A stretch of DNA of 64,000 bases from Mucilaginibacter straminoryzae. GTDB lineage: Bacteria > Bacteroidota > Bacteroidia > Sphingobacteriales > Sphingobacteriaceae. The position numbers and the translations under genes are program-made. Below are positions 1 through 9,132 of this stretch, piece after piece. Position 1 is the stretch's first letter, and each line of letters opens with the position of its first letter. Location of the stretch: assembly GCF_022953055.1 (NCBI RefSeq), contig NZ_JALJEJ010000005.1, forward strand, positions 186,001 to 250,000, read 5' to 3'. The notes under the pieces were generated by a model. That model made no database searches. It was not told the DNA's origin and worked only from the letters and a program-made list of their open reading frames with translations.

Positions 1-653
1 GCTATATCTCTAACATTAAAATTTTGCAATGCTAGTTGAGGATTTGCCTCTCTCCATTGTTTGGCAGTAAAGCCGAACATTGCAATATTTAAAATGTCTG
101 CTTCTTCGGCGTATATCCATTTCTTTTTTTCTTCGTCAGTTATTTTGGGGATAACATATTGTTGAATTGCATTTGTATGTATTGCATAATTAGCTTTACT
201 TAAAAAACGTCTGTAGTCCCATTCGGAATTTAACCGTCTTTGCTCTTCTTCCTTTAGTTTTTGAAATTCTTTTACGAGCAACAGTTGAAAGCGAGGGCTT
301 ATCCACATTCCAAATTGAAATGCTATATCTCTGTGAGCATATGTCCCCCCATATCTGCCTGTTTTTGCACTAATGCCGATTGCTCCTGTTTTTTCTATCC
401 AGTCTTTTACAGACAATACATAATTATTCCCGCCGGATGTATTTTTAATTATACCGTATTCGGTATAATTAAAATTCGGATTATTCATGGCTTCCCATTC
501 ACCCAAATATTCAATAGTGTTTTTAGTGCTTAACCACTTTGTGATCACTATATTCTCATGTTGGCTTTTGGCCATGTCCGTTAATGAAATGTAATCGTTT
601 TCATTTATGGTGAATAACGATATTTCTATGCCTTCCACATTAATTTTACTCAT
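1..653 (-). CDS. KilA-N domain protein, 3' end outside the window
   Basis: The reading frame opens with ATG at 653 and stays open for 217 codons to the window edge, so the C-terminus is missing. The translation starts MSKINVEGIEISLFTINEND and continues with YISLTDMAKS, the hallmark of KilA-N domains (DNA-binding modules of phage and chromosomal proteins). Further on come GRYGGTYAHRDIAFQFGMW and a conserved WIYAEEADILNIAMFGFTAK segment seen in the Bacteroidota chromosomal members. It probably binds DNA, but the target is unknown. The start codon overlaps the stop of the transposase remnant upstream (shared ATGA), so there is no intergenic promoter space and transcription would have to come through the remnant. 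The family call is confident; the role is not. Confidence 0.85.
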   Translation of the reverse strand, partial: MSKINVEGIEISLFTINENDYISLTDMAKSQHENIVITKWLSTKNTIEYLGEWEAMNNPNFNYTEYGIIKNTSGGNNYVLSVKDWIEKTGAIGISAKTGRYGGTYAHRDIAFQFGMWISPRFQLLLVKEFQKLKEEEQRRLNSEWDYRRFLSKANYAIHTNAIQQYVIPKITDEEKKKWIYAEEADILNIAMFGFTAKQWREANPQLALQNFNVRDI

Positions 654-916
654 TTTGTTAATTGGCTATAGGTTAACCGGTCGGTGCAATCTGAAAGCAA
701 GGAGTTGAAACGGCTGCAATCCGTATCTTTTCTACTGTTATATCTAAAGGTAAATTCATCTGCATACTTTTGCAAGTGTCTTGGAGATACATAATGATAA
801 ATACCAATCACCATTGGGTCAAAAAGAGAAAAGCAACCTTCAATACTATTGGTATAATTAAAGCCTCTGACATTTTCTTTAACTAATTTATAGTAAGTAT
901 TTACGGTATCAGTCAT
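650..916 (-). pseudogene. C-terminal remnant of an IS1595/ISXO2-like transposase
   Basis: This 88-codon fragment contains YTNSIEGCFSLFDPMVIG followed by HYVSPRHLQKYADEFTFRYN, the C-terminal part of ISXO2-like DDE transposases. There the E of the N-x-(I/V)-E-G motif is the last catalytic residue, and the family reads roughly EFxxRYNxRK after it. The N-terminal DDE domain, with the first two acidic residues, is absent. Reading the same frame upstream of 916 gives no recognisable transposase sequence up to gltX, so the gene is truncated at its 5' end. Its stop overlaps the start of the KilA-N gene. I did not find a convincing pair of terminal inverted repeats. Confidence 0.8.
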
Positions 917-995
917 ATAGTTACCGATACATCCTGTCTCCCTAAGCCTGATAAGACGCGAATATCGCTTCTCTACGAGTATTATTCTGAAAGAC

Positions 996-2516
996 TTATG
1001 CCGTAAACTCTTTTAAGGCTAAACCAATCCGCCGGATGGTTTCTTCTTTGCCCAACAATGCCACGATATCAAATACGTGCGGGCCAAATTTGCCGCCAAC
1101 CAGCATCACGCGGAATGGCAACATCACGTCGCCTATCTTCAGGCCTTTTTGCTCGGCAAGGGCTTTAAAATCTGCTTCTAAACCTGTAGCCTCCCATTGG
1201 CTGGCTGCTTGTAAAGATTCTGACAGGGTATTAAAGAATTCTGTTTTGGCATCCGTCCATTTAGGTTTTACGGCATTCAGATCATATTCCTTTGGCGCTT
1301 CAAAAAAGTAGCCGCCTTGCTGGTAAAAATCAGTCAGTAAGGTACAGCGGTCTTTCACCAGGTCGATCACCTTTACCAGGTAATCTTCATCCGATACCGT
1401 AATTCCCTTATCATTTAATATCGGTACTACACGTGGTTTCAATTCATCAGCGCTTAAGCGTTTGATCCATTCCGCGTTGAACCACTTCGCTTTTTCAAAA
1501 TCAAACTTCGCTCCCGACTTATTTACCCGCTCGATGGAAAACTGCTGAATCAACTCGTCCAGTGAGAAAACCTCCTGGTCTGTTCCGGCATTCCATCCCA
1601 GCATCGCTAACAGGTTGTTAAATGCTTCCGGAAGAAAGCCCAGCTCACGGAAGCCCGGCGTCAGTTCGCCTGTTTTCGGATCCGTCCAGTTCATGGCATA
1701 TACCGGGAAGCCTAAACGCGCGCCGTCGCGCTTGCTTAACTTGCCGTGACCGTCTGGCTTCAGGATCAATGGCAGGTGTGCCCATTGCGGCATCTGTTCT
1801 TTCCAGCCCAGGTATTCCCAAAGTAGTAAGTGAACAGGCGCCGATGGCAGCCATTCTTCGCCGCGGAAAGCGTGGGTGATCTGCATCAGGTAATCGTCAA
1901 CTACTACGGCCAGGTGGTAAGTTGGCATACCGTCGGCTTTCAGCAGTACTTTATCATCAGAAAGATTGGTATCGAAGCTTACAAACCCGCGGATCATATC
2001 TGTAAAGCTGACGGTTTCATCCGTTGGCATTTTGATGCGGATCACATGCGGCACTTTTTCGTCCAGCAATTTGTCTACCTCATGCTCCGGCAGCGAAAGC
2101 GAGTTACGCATTTCATTGCGGTAAGCATGCCCGTATTGAAAGTTAGGCACGTCTTTACGCTTCTGCTCCAGCTCATCCGGCGTATCAAAAGCGTAATACG
2201 CATGTCCCTGCGCCACTAAACGCTCTGCATATTCTCGGTATAACGCTTTACGTTCGCTTTGGCGGTAAGGTGCAAACGGGCCGCCAATTTCGGGGCTTTC
2301 GTCCGGAAACAGTCCGCACCATTTTAAACAATCCAAAATGTATGCTTCAGCACCCTCTACATAGCGGTTTTGGTCGGTATCTTCTATCCGCAAAACAAAA
2401 GTGCCGTTGTGCTGCTTTGCAAAAAGATAATTAAATAAAACCGTACGTACGCCGCCAAGGTGCAATCCACCGGTTGGGCTGGGCGCAAAACGCACCCTTA
2501 CTTTCTGGTTACTCAT
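996..2516 (-). CDS. gltX: Glutamyl-tRNA synthetase
   Basis: This cytoplasmic class I synthetase charges tRNA-Glu with glutamate using ATP. The 506-residue length is normal for bacterial GluRS. The Rossmann fold starts at RVRFAPSPTGGLHLGGVRT, where the HIGH signature appears as HLGG (residues about 19-22). The KMSKS-type loop reads KLSKR at residues 259-263. The C-terminal half is the helical anticodon-binding region. The gene stands alone, with a transposase remnant downstream and a divergent histidine kinase upstream. The start is supported by a -7 promoter box only 8 nt upstream of the ATG. Confidence 0.97.
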   Translation of the reverse strand: MSNQKVRVRFAPSPTGGLHLGGVRTVLFNYLFAKQHNGTFVLRIEDTDQNRYVEGAEAYILDCLKWCGLFPDESPEIGGPFAPYRQSERKALYREYAERLVAQGHAYYAFDTPDELEQKRKDVPNFQYGHAYRNEMRNSLSLPEHEVDKLLDEKVPHVIRIKMPTDETVSFTDMIRGFVSFDTNLSDDKVLLKADGMPTYHLAVVVDDYLMQITHAFRGEEWLPSAPVHLLLWEYLGWKEQMPQWAHLPLILKPDGHGKLSKRDGARLGFPVYAMNWTDPKTGELTPGFRELGFLPEAFNNLLAMLGWNAGTDQEVFSLDELIQQFSIERVNKSGAKFDFEKAKWFNAEWIKRLSADELKPRVVPILNDKGITVSDEDYLVKVIDLVKDRCTLLTDFYQQGGYFFEAPKEYDLNAVKPKWTDAKTEFFNTLSESLQAASQWEATGLEADFKALAEQKGLKIGDVMLPFRVMLVGGKFGPHVFDIVALLGKEETIRRIGLALKEFTA

Positions 2517-2524
2517 AGTGGGGG

Positions 2525-2532
2525 CAAAGATA
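2525..2532 (-). promoter_or_regulatory. -7 promoter box of gltX
   Basis: On the minus strand the sequence reads TATCTTTG, a perfect match to the Bacteroidota primary-sigma -7 consensus TAnnTTTG. It ends 8 nt before the gltX ATG, so the transcript would have almost no leader. No clear -33 TTG is visible at the expected distance. Confidence 0.55.
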
Positions 2533-2699
2533 GGCTATTCGCCCGAAAGTCGGTGAGTTGATCAGACCTTGAGTCCGTTAGTTTGCAAGAGCGACAGCCG
2601 ATTAGTTTTTCAGATAATAAAAACGAGATAATACGTTGATATGTTGCCAACGGCCGGACTAACATTTAAAGAAAAATAACTTAATTTGAGCACTGTTAA

Positions 2700-3932
2700 A
2701 TGATTCCCAACCCATACGAACAACGAAGACTCTGGAAATACCTGCTGCTGGCCTTTGCCGTAGTGATTGCCAGCGGCTCGTTGCTATATACCAATTACCT
2801 GGTTAAAAACATTGCCAGATCTGAACGTACGCGTGCGCAGGTTTGGGCGCAGAGCATGAAACAGGTATTATCATCAGACGATAACGACTACCTGAACTAT
2901 GTATTCTCTGTCCGTGACAGCCTTTCTGTACCGGCCATTGTAACCGACGAGCGCGGTGATTTTAAGTTTGTACGGGGGCTGGATTCTACCAAAACTTACA
3001 TCCCTATCACGGCATCCGCAGGGCTAAAAGAGAAGTTACCCAAATACGATATCCAATATTTTCGGGATCAACTGGAATCTATGAAGGCGCAGCATGAGCC
3101 TATTAAGATCAATATTTTTGGCAACAATTATTGGCTGGTCTATTATAAAGACTCCCAGTTACTTAGCCAGCTGCGGGTTTTTCCGTACATCCAGCTATCG
3201 GTTATCGCTATATTTTTATTGGTGGCCTACACGGCGTTCAGCTCATCGCGAAAGTCTGAGCAGAATAAAGTTTGGGTGGGTTTAGCTAAAGAAACCGCCC
3301 ACCAGTTAGGCACGCCCATCTCTTCGTTAATGGCCTGGATTGAGCTGATGAAAGAGAAGTTTGATGCCGAAAACGACCCGCTGATCGCCGAGATGGAAAA
3401 TGATGTGCGGCGTCTGGAAATCGTAGCCGACCGCTTTTCTAAAATTGGCTCGAGGCCGGTGCTTGACCCGCACAATGTATACGATGTGGTAACAGATTTT
3501 GTAGATTACTTTAAGGTACGCGTGAGTAACAAGATCAGCTTTGAAGTGACTGGTAATACGCAACTGAAAGCCGACCTGAACATCCCGCTGTTTGACTGGG
3601 TGTTGGAAAACCTGATGAAAAATGCGGTTAATGCGATAGAAGGGCCCGGAAAAATCAGTGTAGAAATTTCGGGCAGTAAAACAAAGAACCAGCTTTATAT
3701 TGATATTAAAGACACCGGTAAAGGAATTCCCAAAAGGAAGTTTGAAACCGTTTTCCGTCCCGGATATACCACGCGTAAACGTGGCTGGGGATTGGGTTTA
3801 TCGCTCACTAAACGCATGGTAGAGAATTACCATAACGGCCACATCTTTGTAAAGGACTCTGAACTGGGCAAGGGAACCACCTTCCGGATTGTGCTGAAGA
3901 AGGTTGGCCAGCAGGAGCTGGTGACTGCCTAA
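2700..3932 (+). CDS. Membrane sensor histidine kinase (orphan)
   Basis: A two-component sensor kinase of 410 residues. Transmembrane helices are at about residues 13-33 and 161-181, enclosing an extracytoplasmic sensor region of about 125 residues that I cannot assign. There is no obvious HAMP domain. The dimerisation and phosphoacceptor segment reads LAKETAHQLGTPISSL, with His201 as the likely phosphorylated residue. The ATPase domain has an N box around NLMKNAVNAI (304-313), a G1 box DTGKGIP (338-344) and a G2 box GWGLGL (362-367). No response regulator gene adjoins it, so the partner must be elsewhere. It is transcribed towards the helicase gene, and the two stop codons lie only 3 nt apart. 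Confidence 0.93.
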   Translation: MIPNPYEQRRLWKYLLLAFAVVIASGSLLYTNYLVKNIARSERTRAQVWAQSMKQVLSSDDNDYLNYVFSVRDSLSVPAIVTDERGDFKFVRGLDSTKTYIPITASAGLKEKLPKYDIQYFRDQLESMKAQHEPIKINIFGNNYWLVYYKDSQLLSQLRVFPYIQLSVIAIFLLVAYTAFSSSRKSEQNKVWVGLAKETAHQLGTPISSLMAWIELMKEKFDAENDPLIAEMENDVRRLEIVADRFSKIGSRPVLDPHNVYDVVTDFVDYFKVRVSNKISFEVTGNTQLKADLNIPLFDWVLENLMKNAVNAIEGPGKISVEISGSKTKNQLYIDIKDTGKGIPKRKFETVFRPGYTTRKRGWGLGLSLTKRMVENYHNGHIFVKDSELGKGTTFRIVLKKVGQQELVTA

Positions 3933-3935
3933 GTT

Positions 3936-6900
3936 TTAACGCTTCTTTTTGCCCCAGGCACCGTTAGTAAAGAAGCTTTTCCGCCTGGGTTCTGCTGGCT
4001 TGGCTTCGTCCACAGTTTTTTTTGTTTTTACATCCACGTCGTAATCCCGAGCCATTTTAGCTACGCGATCTTCAAGGCTTTCGGTGGTTAATTTTTCGCG
4101 CAGGCTATCCACCATTATGGGGAAAGCAAACGGGGTGGGCCGTTCAATTTCTTTAATAATTACCTGCTGCTTGCCAATTCGTTGCAAAGCCTGGCGCAAA
4201 CGAAACTCTTCTAACTGAAAAGCCAAAGCTTCGTTATAAGCTTGCCGCACTAAAAGGTTATCGGGTTCGTACTCACTAAATACATCAAACAGCAGCGATG
4301 TGGAGGCCTGCAAATGCCGGTGCTTCATGGGCTGCCCAGGGTAACCGGTAAAGATCAACCCGCCGATGTGTGCAATATCCCGAAACCGTCGCCGGGCCAT
4401 TTCGTTTGCATTCAGGCTGTGCTGGATATCATCTAAGAGCTGATGGATGGAGAACAGATCGTTTTCCAAGGCTTCTTTCAACAATACATCGTCGTCTGTC
4501 AGCAGCTCGAACCCATAATCGTTCATGGCGATAGAAAAGGTTGCTTTCTTTAGTTTAGACAAACGGTAGGCAAACAATGAAGCCATACCCTCGTGAACCA
4601 GCCGTCCTTCAAAGGGGTAAAAAAGCAGGTGATGCCCGTCGCGCGAGCGGAAAGATTCGATCAGGAACTCGTGGCTTTCTGGTAAATGTGATAGCTGCGA
4701 TTGAAGGTTGAAGAGGGGCTTCAGGGCAATCACTTCTTCATCGCGTTCGAGGCCCCTGGCAACTTCATCCAGTTTATCACGAAAAACGGCTGCCAGTTGC
4801 GAAGATAATGGCATACGACCGCCCAGCCAGCTGGGGATCATTCCTTTTGTGGCGTTGGATTTTTTCACAAATGCCGTCATATCCTTCACCTTTATAAACT
4901 CAAGGCTGCGGCCTGCAAACCAAAATACATCGCCCGGTTTTAGCTTCGAGATGAAATACTCTTCGATATTTCCTAAGGAGCCGCCATGCATCAGTTTTAC
5001 GCGCAAACTTACCTCGCTGGTAATGGTGCCGATACTTAAACGGTGCCGCATGGCCACTTTACGGCTGTTTACTTTATACAGGCCGTTTTCTACTTCCACT
5101 TTTAAAAACTCGTCATATTGCGATAGCGTGTTACCACCGGTAGTAATAAAATCCAGTAGCTGGCCAAACTCGTCCCGGCGGAGATCTGCAAAGGCATAAG
5201 TAGATTTTATTTCATTAAATAACTCATCTGCACGGAAGCCATCAGAAACAGCCAGCGTTACCATGTACTGGATCAGCACGTCCATAGCCAGCAGGATCGG
5301 GTCGCGGCTTTCGAAATTCCCGTTGATCATCGCCTGCTTTAGTGCTGCGCCTTCCAGTAGCTCCATTGAATGGGTAGGAATAAACCATATGCGGGAGGTA
5401 GCACCCGGATGATGCCCGCTACGCCCGGCGCGTTGCATAAAGCGCGCTACCCCTTTCGGGCTGCCTACTTGTATAACGGTATCTACCGGGCGGAAATCGA
5501 CACCCAAATCCAGACTTGATGTACACACCACCAGTTTTAATGCCTGGCTGTGCAAAGCTTGCTCTACCCAGTTGCGCAGATCGTTATCCAGCGAACCATG
5601 GTGCATGGCGATAATGCCCGCATACTCCGGGTAGTTATCCAAAATGGCATGATACCATATTTCTGACTGAGCACGTGTATTGGTAAAAATAAGTGTGGTA
5701 TTGCTTTTCGCAACAATCTGCATTACCTCTGGCAGCAGCTTTAGCCCGATGTGGCCCGTCCACGAGTATTGTTCAACGTTTTCAGGAATAACAGATTTGA
5801 TCACAATCTTTTTATCCAGGTGCGCGCGTACCATTTTGATCTTGTCCTGCGGGAAATTATTACCCAATAGCACTTCTGACGCCTGTTCTAAATTGCCAAT
5901 CGTAGCGCTGATCCCCCAGATGCGGAGAGAGGAAAGTGAGTTGCGGGAGGCGGGAAGCGAGGATTGGACCCCTGATCGGCCGTCTTCAATCTTTAGCTCG
6001 ACCCCTCCCCGGCCCTCCCCAAAGGGGAGGGAGTTACTTAGTGATTTTCTTATATGCGCTATAACTCCTTCAATGTCATTTAAAACAGCATCGTTACCAA
6101 ATCTCAACAAGGTATAGCCATGTTCTTCAAGATATTTTTCCCGTCCTTTATCATAATCCGCCTGATCAGCGCCCTGATGATACCCTCCGTCAACTTCTAT
6201 GATTAACTTCTTCTCTATGCAGACGAAATCGGGAATATAATCTAACACCGGTTGCTGTCGCCTGAATTTGCATCCCAATTTCTTGGCCCTTAACTGCTGC
6301 CACAATATATTTTCAGCCTCTGTTGGTTTATGCCGCATCTCCCTGGCTTGATCGATAAGCGCCTTCCAACTCGTCGCATCTGTAGTATAATATTCAGGTT
6401 TATCCTTTTCAGACCCATCTCCGTTGGAGAGGGCTATGGAGAGGTCGCCATTGACGGTTGAACTATCCTTATTTTCTGTCCCCTGTCCTTTGGAGAGGGC
6501 TAGGGAGAGGTCGCCATTAGAAAGGCCCCCCTTCCTTAACGCCCTTAACTTAGATAAGCCCAACTCTACCTGTACGCCTCTTTTAGTTCCAAGCAGTTCG
6601 TGCCACTCGTCTATCACTACTACCTCCATGCTTTGAAACAGGCGGGGGTAGTCTTTCTGCGCCAGCATCAGGTGCAGGCTTTCCGGGGTGGTGAGCAACA
6701 CCTCGGGCAGTTTCTTTTTCAATGCCTGCTTTTCCGCAGCAGGTGTATCCCCGGTTCGGGTAGCAATTTTCCAGGGGATGTCCAGGTCGTCGCATACCTC
6801 CTGCATTGCCTTTCGGATGTCGTTAGTTAAGGCGCGCAGTGGCGTGATCCACAGCATCAGCAGGCCATTGTTTTCCCTGGTTTGGTAAGTTTCCGGGTAC

Positions 6901-7082
6901 TTGTTAATATAACCGGCCAGAAACGGCAGGAACAGCGCAAAGGTTTTGCCGCTGCCCGTAGGTGCATTCAGCAAACCTGAGCAACCGGATAGGTAGGCAT
7001 CTTCCATTTCCCGCTGAAAAGGAAATTGCTGCCACTTCTTATATTCAAACCAATCGCGTATTACCTGCTGTCCTTTGCTCAT
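3936..7082 (-). CDS. Lhr-type DEXH-box DNA helicase with an internal DUF559 nuclease domain
   Basis: The host protein is a superfamily 2 helicase of the Lhr / ligase-associated DNA helicase type. It has Walker A at APTGSGKT (40-47), DEWH motif II (158-161), SAT motif III (392-394), then the second RecA domain with QRAGRSGHHPG and a long C-terminal region. These enzymes act in DNA repair, often encoded with an ATP-dependent ligase, which is not present here. The protein is 1048 residues because about 200 residues, roughly 183-385, are inserted between motifs II and III. The insert contains a complete DUF559 endonuclease domain and repeat-encoded linkers. The frame is intact across both junctions. 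Whether the helicase still works with the insert is unknown; the loop between motifs II and III may tolerate it. Confidence 0.9.
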   Translation of the reverse strand: MSKGQQVIRDWFEYKKWQQFPFQREMEDAYLSGCSGLLNAPTGSGKTFALFLPFLAGYINKYPETYQTRENNGLLMLWITPLRALTNDIRKAMQEVCDDLDIPWKIATRTGDTPAAEKQALKKKLPEVLLTTPESLHLMLAQKDYPRLFQSMEVVVIDEWHELLGTKRGVQVELGLSKLRALRKGGLSNGDLSLALSKGQGTENKDSSTVNGDLSIALSNGDGSEKDKPEYYTTDATSWKALIDQAREMRHKPTEAENILWQQLRAKKLGCKFRRQQPVLDYIPDFVCIEKKLIIEVDGGYHQGADQADYDKGREKYLEEHGYTLLRFGNDAVLNDIEGVIAHIRKSLSNSLPFGEGRGGVELKIEDGRSGVQSSLPASRNSLSSLRIWGISATIGNLEQASEVLLGNNFPQDKIKMVRAHLDKKIVIKSVIPENVEQYSWTGHIGLKLLPEVMQIVAKSNTTLIFTNTRAQSEIWYHAILDNYPEYAGIIAMHHGSLDNDLRNWVEQALHSQALKLVVCTSSLDLGVDFRPVDTVIQVGSPKGVARFMQRAGRSGHHPGATSRIWFIPTHSMELLEGAALKQAMINGNFESRDPILLAMDVLIQYMVTLAVSDGFRADELFNEIKSTYAFADLRRDEFGQLLDFITTGGNTLSQYDEFLKVEVENGLYKVNSRKVAMRHRLSIGTITSEVSLRVKLMHGGSLGNIEEYFISKLKPGDVFWFAGRSLEFIKVKDMTAFVKKSNATKGMIPSWLGGRMPLSSQLAAVFRDKLDEVARGLERDEEVIALKPLFNLQSQLSHLPESHEFLIESFRSRDGHHLLFYPFEGRLVHEGMASLFAYRLSKLKKATFSIAMNDYGFELLTDDDVLLKEALENDLFSIHQLLDDIQHSLNANEMARRRFRDIAHIGGLIFTGYPGQPMKHRHLQASTSLLFDVFSEYEPDNLLVRQAYNEALAFQLEEFRLRQALQRIGKQQVIIKEIERPTPFAFPIMVDSLREKLTTESLEDRVAKMARDYDVDVKTKKTVDEAKPAEPRRKSFFTNGAWGKKKR
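6001..6033 (-). repeat. Palindromic repeat, C-terminal flank of the DUF559 cassette
   Basis: On the minus strand CTCCCTCCCC-TTT-GGGGAGGG is a near-perfect hairpin, followed by CCGGGGAGGGG, a second copy of the purine arm. It lies in frame inside the helicase gene and codes for NSLPFGEGRGG. The arm-arm-inverted-arm layout is the same as at 18671, 29149, 43110 and 53423. Confidence 0.8.
6412..6518 (-). repeat. Two tandem copies of the palindromic repeat, N-terminal flank of the DUF559 cassette
   Basis: Two units 66 nt apart (22 codons) share GGCGACCTCTCCxTAGCCCT followed by CTCC and a partial inverted GGAGAGGG-type arm. They encode NGDLSLALSKGQG and NGDLSIALSNGDG. Keeping a multiple of three is what allows the helicase frame to stay open. 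The duplicated arm matches the copies outside coding regions. Confidence 0.75.
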
Positions 7083-7194
7083 ATACCTTATTATCGTAAA
7101 TGTACGATACTTGTTTTTATTGCGATGGAAAGCTGTAAAACAAAAAAGAGGCTTAACGCCTCTCTTTATTTTGTCGGATTATACTAACCTGCTG

Positions 7195-8853
7195 TTATTT
7201 TTTTACCCAACCGTCTTTCAACGTTACGGTGCGGTTGAACACTAGTTTCTCTGGTGTGGAATGCTTGTCTAAAGTAAAGTAACCTTTACGGATAAACTGG
7301 TAACCTTTGCCGGGTACCGCAGTGGTTAGATCATCCTCGATGTAGGCATTTTGGATGATCTGCAGGCTATCCGGATTCAGGTATTCTTTAAAGTCGCCAT
7401 CTTCATTTGCCGGATCTTCTACCCGGAACAAACGGTCGTACAAACGAACTTCGGCAGTTTTGGCATGCGGTACACTGATCCAGTGGATAGTGCCTTTTAC
7501 GTTAATGCCACTGGTATCCTGGCCGGATTTAGACTCGGGGATGTAGGTACATTGGATCTCGGTAACATTGCCTGCTTCGTCTTTTACAAAGTCTTCGCAT
7601 TTTACAATGTAAGCATGTTTCAGGCGTACCATCAAGCCCGGTCCTAAACGGAAGAATTTCTTCGGCGGAACTTCCATAAAGTCTTCACGCTCGATATACA
7701 GTTCGCGGCTGAACGGGATATCACGACCACCTTCGCCACCTTCTACCTCCGGATTGTTTTCGCCATGCAGTGTTTCGGTCTGGCCTTCGGGGTAGTTGGT
7801 GATCACCAGTTTAACCGGATCCAGTACGGCCATTCTTCTCCATGCTGTTTTATTTAGATCTTCGCGGATACAGAACTCCAGCAAACTTACATCGATGATA
7901 TTTTCGCGCTTGGCTACACCTATACGCTCGCAAAAATCGCGGATGGCAGCAGGGGTATAACCACGGCGACGTAACCCGCTGATGGTAGGCATACGCGGAT
8001 CGTCCCAGCCTTCTACGTGGCCTTCATTCACCAGTTGCAGTAGCTTGCGCTTGCTCATGACGGTGTAATTCAGGTTCAGACGGGCAAATTCATACTGGCG
8101 TGAAGGGAAAATCTCCAACTGCTCGATAAACCACTCATAAAGCGGGCGGTGCGGAATAAATTCCAGCGTACACAACGAATGCGTAATCTCTTCGATGGAA
8201 TCAGACTGCCCGTGCGCAAAGTCATACATCGGGTAGATGCACCATTTATCGCCGGTACGGTGGTGATGCGCGTGCTTGATGCGGTACATAATCGGGTCGC
8301 GCATGTGCATGTTCGGCGAAGCCAGATCGATCTTCGCACGAAGCACCTTCGCCCCGTCAGGATATTTGCCATCCTTCATTTCTTCAAACAACTGCACGTT
8401 TTCTTCAATGCTGCGGTCGCGGTATGGGCTTGGCGTTCCCGGTTCGGTCGGTGTGCCTTTTTGTGCGGCAATCTCTTCCGGGGTGCTGTCATCTACATAA
8501 GCCAGACCTTTACGGATCAGCGTTAAGGCGAAAGAGTAGATAATATCGAAATAATCAGAGGCGTACAGCTCATTGGCCCAGTTAAAGCCCAGCCAGCGCA
8601 CATCTTCTTTAATGCTTTCTACGTATTCGGTATCTTCGGTAACGGGGTTGGTATCGTCAAAACGAAGATTGGTTGCACCGCCGTATTTCTGCGCCAAACC
8701 AAAGTTAAGGCAAATAGATTTTGCGTGGCCGATATGTAAATAGCCGTTAGGCTCTGGCGGAAAACGGGTAAGTACACGGCGATTGTGCTTGCCGGTACGT
8801 AAATCTTCCTCAACAATCTCTTCTATAAAGTTTAACGATCTTTCCTCGCTCAT
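7195..8853 (-). CDS. glnS: Glutaminyl-tRNA synthetase
   Basis: This class I aminoacyl-tRNA synthetase charges tRNA-Gln directly. The motif [15 protein letters not shown] carries the HIGH signature, the KMSKS loop reads VMSKRKL, and the C-terminal half is the beta-barrel anticodon-binding region. I start it at the ATG at 8853 (MSEERSLNF), giving 552 residues. The frame could extend to 8877, but that ATG lies inside a perfect -7 promoter box (TACATTTG), so it could not be transcribed from that promoter. The gene is separated from the helicase by about 110 nt and seems monocistronic. A GluRS and a GlnRS in the same window is normal for Bacteroidota, which load tRNA-Gln directly. Confidence 0.96.
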   Translation of the reverse strand: MSEERSLNFIEEIVEEDLRTGKHNRRVLTRFPPEPNGYLHIGHAKSICLNFGLAQKYGGATNLRFDDTNPVTEDTEYVESIKEDVRWLGFNWANELYASDYFDIIYSFALTLIRKGLAYVDDSTPEEIAAQKGTPTEPGTPSPYRDRSIEENVQLFEEMKDGKYPDGAKVLRAKIDLASPNMHMRDPIMYRIKHAHHHRTGDKWCIYPMYDFAHGQSDSIEEITHSLCTLEFIPHRPLYEWFIEQLEIFPSRQYEFARLNLNYTVMSKRKLLQLVNEGHVEGWDDPRMPTISGLRRRGYTPAAIRDFCERIGVAKRENIIDVSLLEFCIREDLNKTAWRRMAVLDPVKLVITNYPEGQTETLHGENNPEVEGGEGGRDIPFSRELYIEREDFMEVPPKKFFRLGPGLMVRLKHAYIVKCEDFVKDEAGNVTEIQCTYIPESKSGQDTSGINVKGTIHWISVPHAKTAEVRLYDRLFRVEDPANEDGDFKEYLNPDSLQIIQNAYIEDDLTTAVPGKGYQFIRKGYFTLDKHSTPEKLVFNRTVTLKDGWVKK

Positions 8854-8874
8854 AACATCATGATACTTGAACCG

Positions 8875-8882
8875 CAAATGTA
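8875..8882 (-). promoter_or_regulatory. -7 promoter box of glnS
   Basis: The minus strand reads TACATTTG, a perfect TAnnTTTG match, 21 nt upstream of the chosen ATG. It overlaps the more upstream in-frame ATG and so argues against that longer start. No good -33 TTG was seen. Confidence 0.5.
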
Positions 8883-9000
8883 GAAAAAAAGCATGGGATG
8901 AAGGCCTTTAGCTCGGTGCGTATTCGCCTTTAGTAGGCGGTTTTTAAGCATGCGGGCATCTTCTTGTCAAGCATCGATTGAGGTGATTGATCAGCCTAAG

Positions 9001-9030
9001 AAAACTAAGGTTACAACAATTCTTAGTTTT
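9001..9030. other. Perfect inverted repeat upstream of the fasciclin gene
   Basis: AAAACTAAG and CTTAGTTTT form a perfect 9-bp inverted repeat with a 12-nt spacer, about 100 nt before the fasciclin start. There is no T-run, so it is not a typical terminator. It could be an operator or a 5' UTR stem. Nothing else was recognised between 8883 and 9132. Confidence 0.3.
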
Positions 9031-9132
9031 AGGAGTTATAATATAAACCAAAGATTAAAAATACATACTATAGAGAAACCGCTACCCACTAAACTAAAAA
9101 ATCAAATTTTTAATTTTAAGATGGAGAAGAAC

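Larger units (their letters stand above)
5928..6536 (-). mobile_element. DUF559 nuclease cassette inserted in frame in the helicase gene
   Basis: These approximate borders (codons 183-385 of the helicase) enclose sequence foreign to the helicase family. The centre encodes a full DUF559 domain, a Vsr/PD-(D/E)XK-like endonuclease: REMRHKPTEAENILWQQLR, then KFRRQQPVLDYIPDFVC and IIEVDGGYHQ. Asp285, Glu296, Asp298 and His302 are candidate catalytic residues. On the N-terminal side are two in-frame 66-nt units encoding NGDLSLALSKGQG and NGDLSIALSNGDG. On the C-terminal side a GC-rich hairpin encodes NSLPFGEGRGG. Both flanks belong to the palindromic repeat family found elsewhere in the window. There are no intein splicing blocks. 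Mobility is inferred from the layout, not demonstrated. Confidence 0.75.

Noticed and set aside
1622..2219. Several plus-strand ORFs inside gltX
   Set aside because: Shadow frames of a well-conserved gene, without family motifs.
5928..6536. The helicase insert as an intein
   Set aside because: No Cys/Ser at the left border, no His-Asn at the right border and no Hint or LAGLIDADG blocks; the core is DUF559.
6424..6636. Plus-strand frame opposite the helicase insert
   Set aside because: It is the antisense of the repeat region, with Glu/Arg/Pro-rich low complexity and no family signature.
8925..8946. Hairpin with T-run as a plus-strand terminator
   Set aside because: No plus-strand gene lies upstream, and the 4-bp stem is weak.
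8950..9132. Longer N-terminus of the fasciclin protein
   Set aside because: The extra 61 residues have no domain and would bury the signal peptide; a GGAG site precedes the later ATG.
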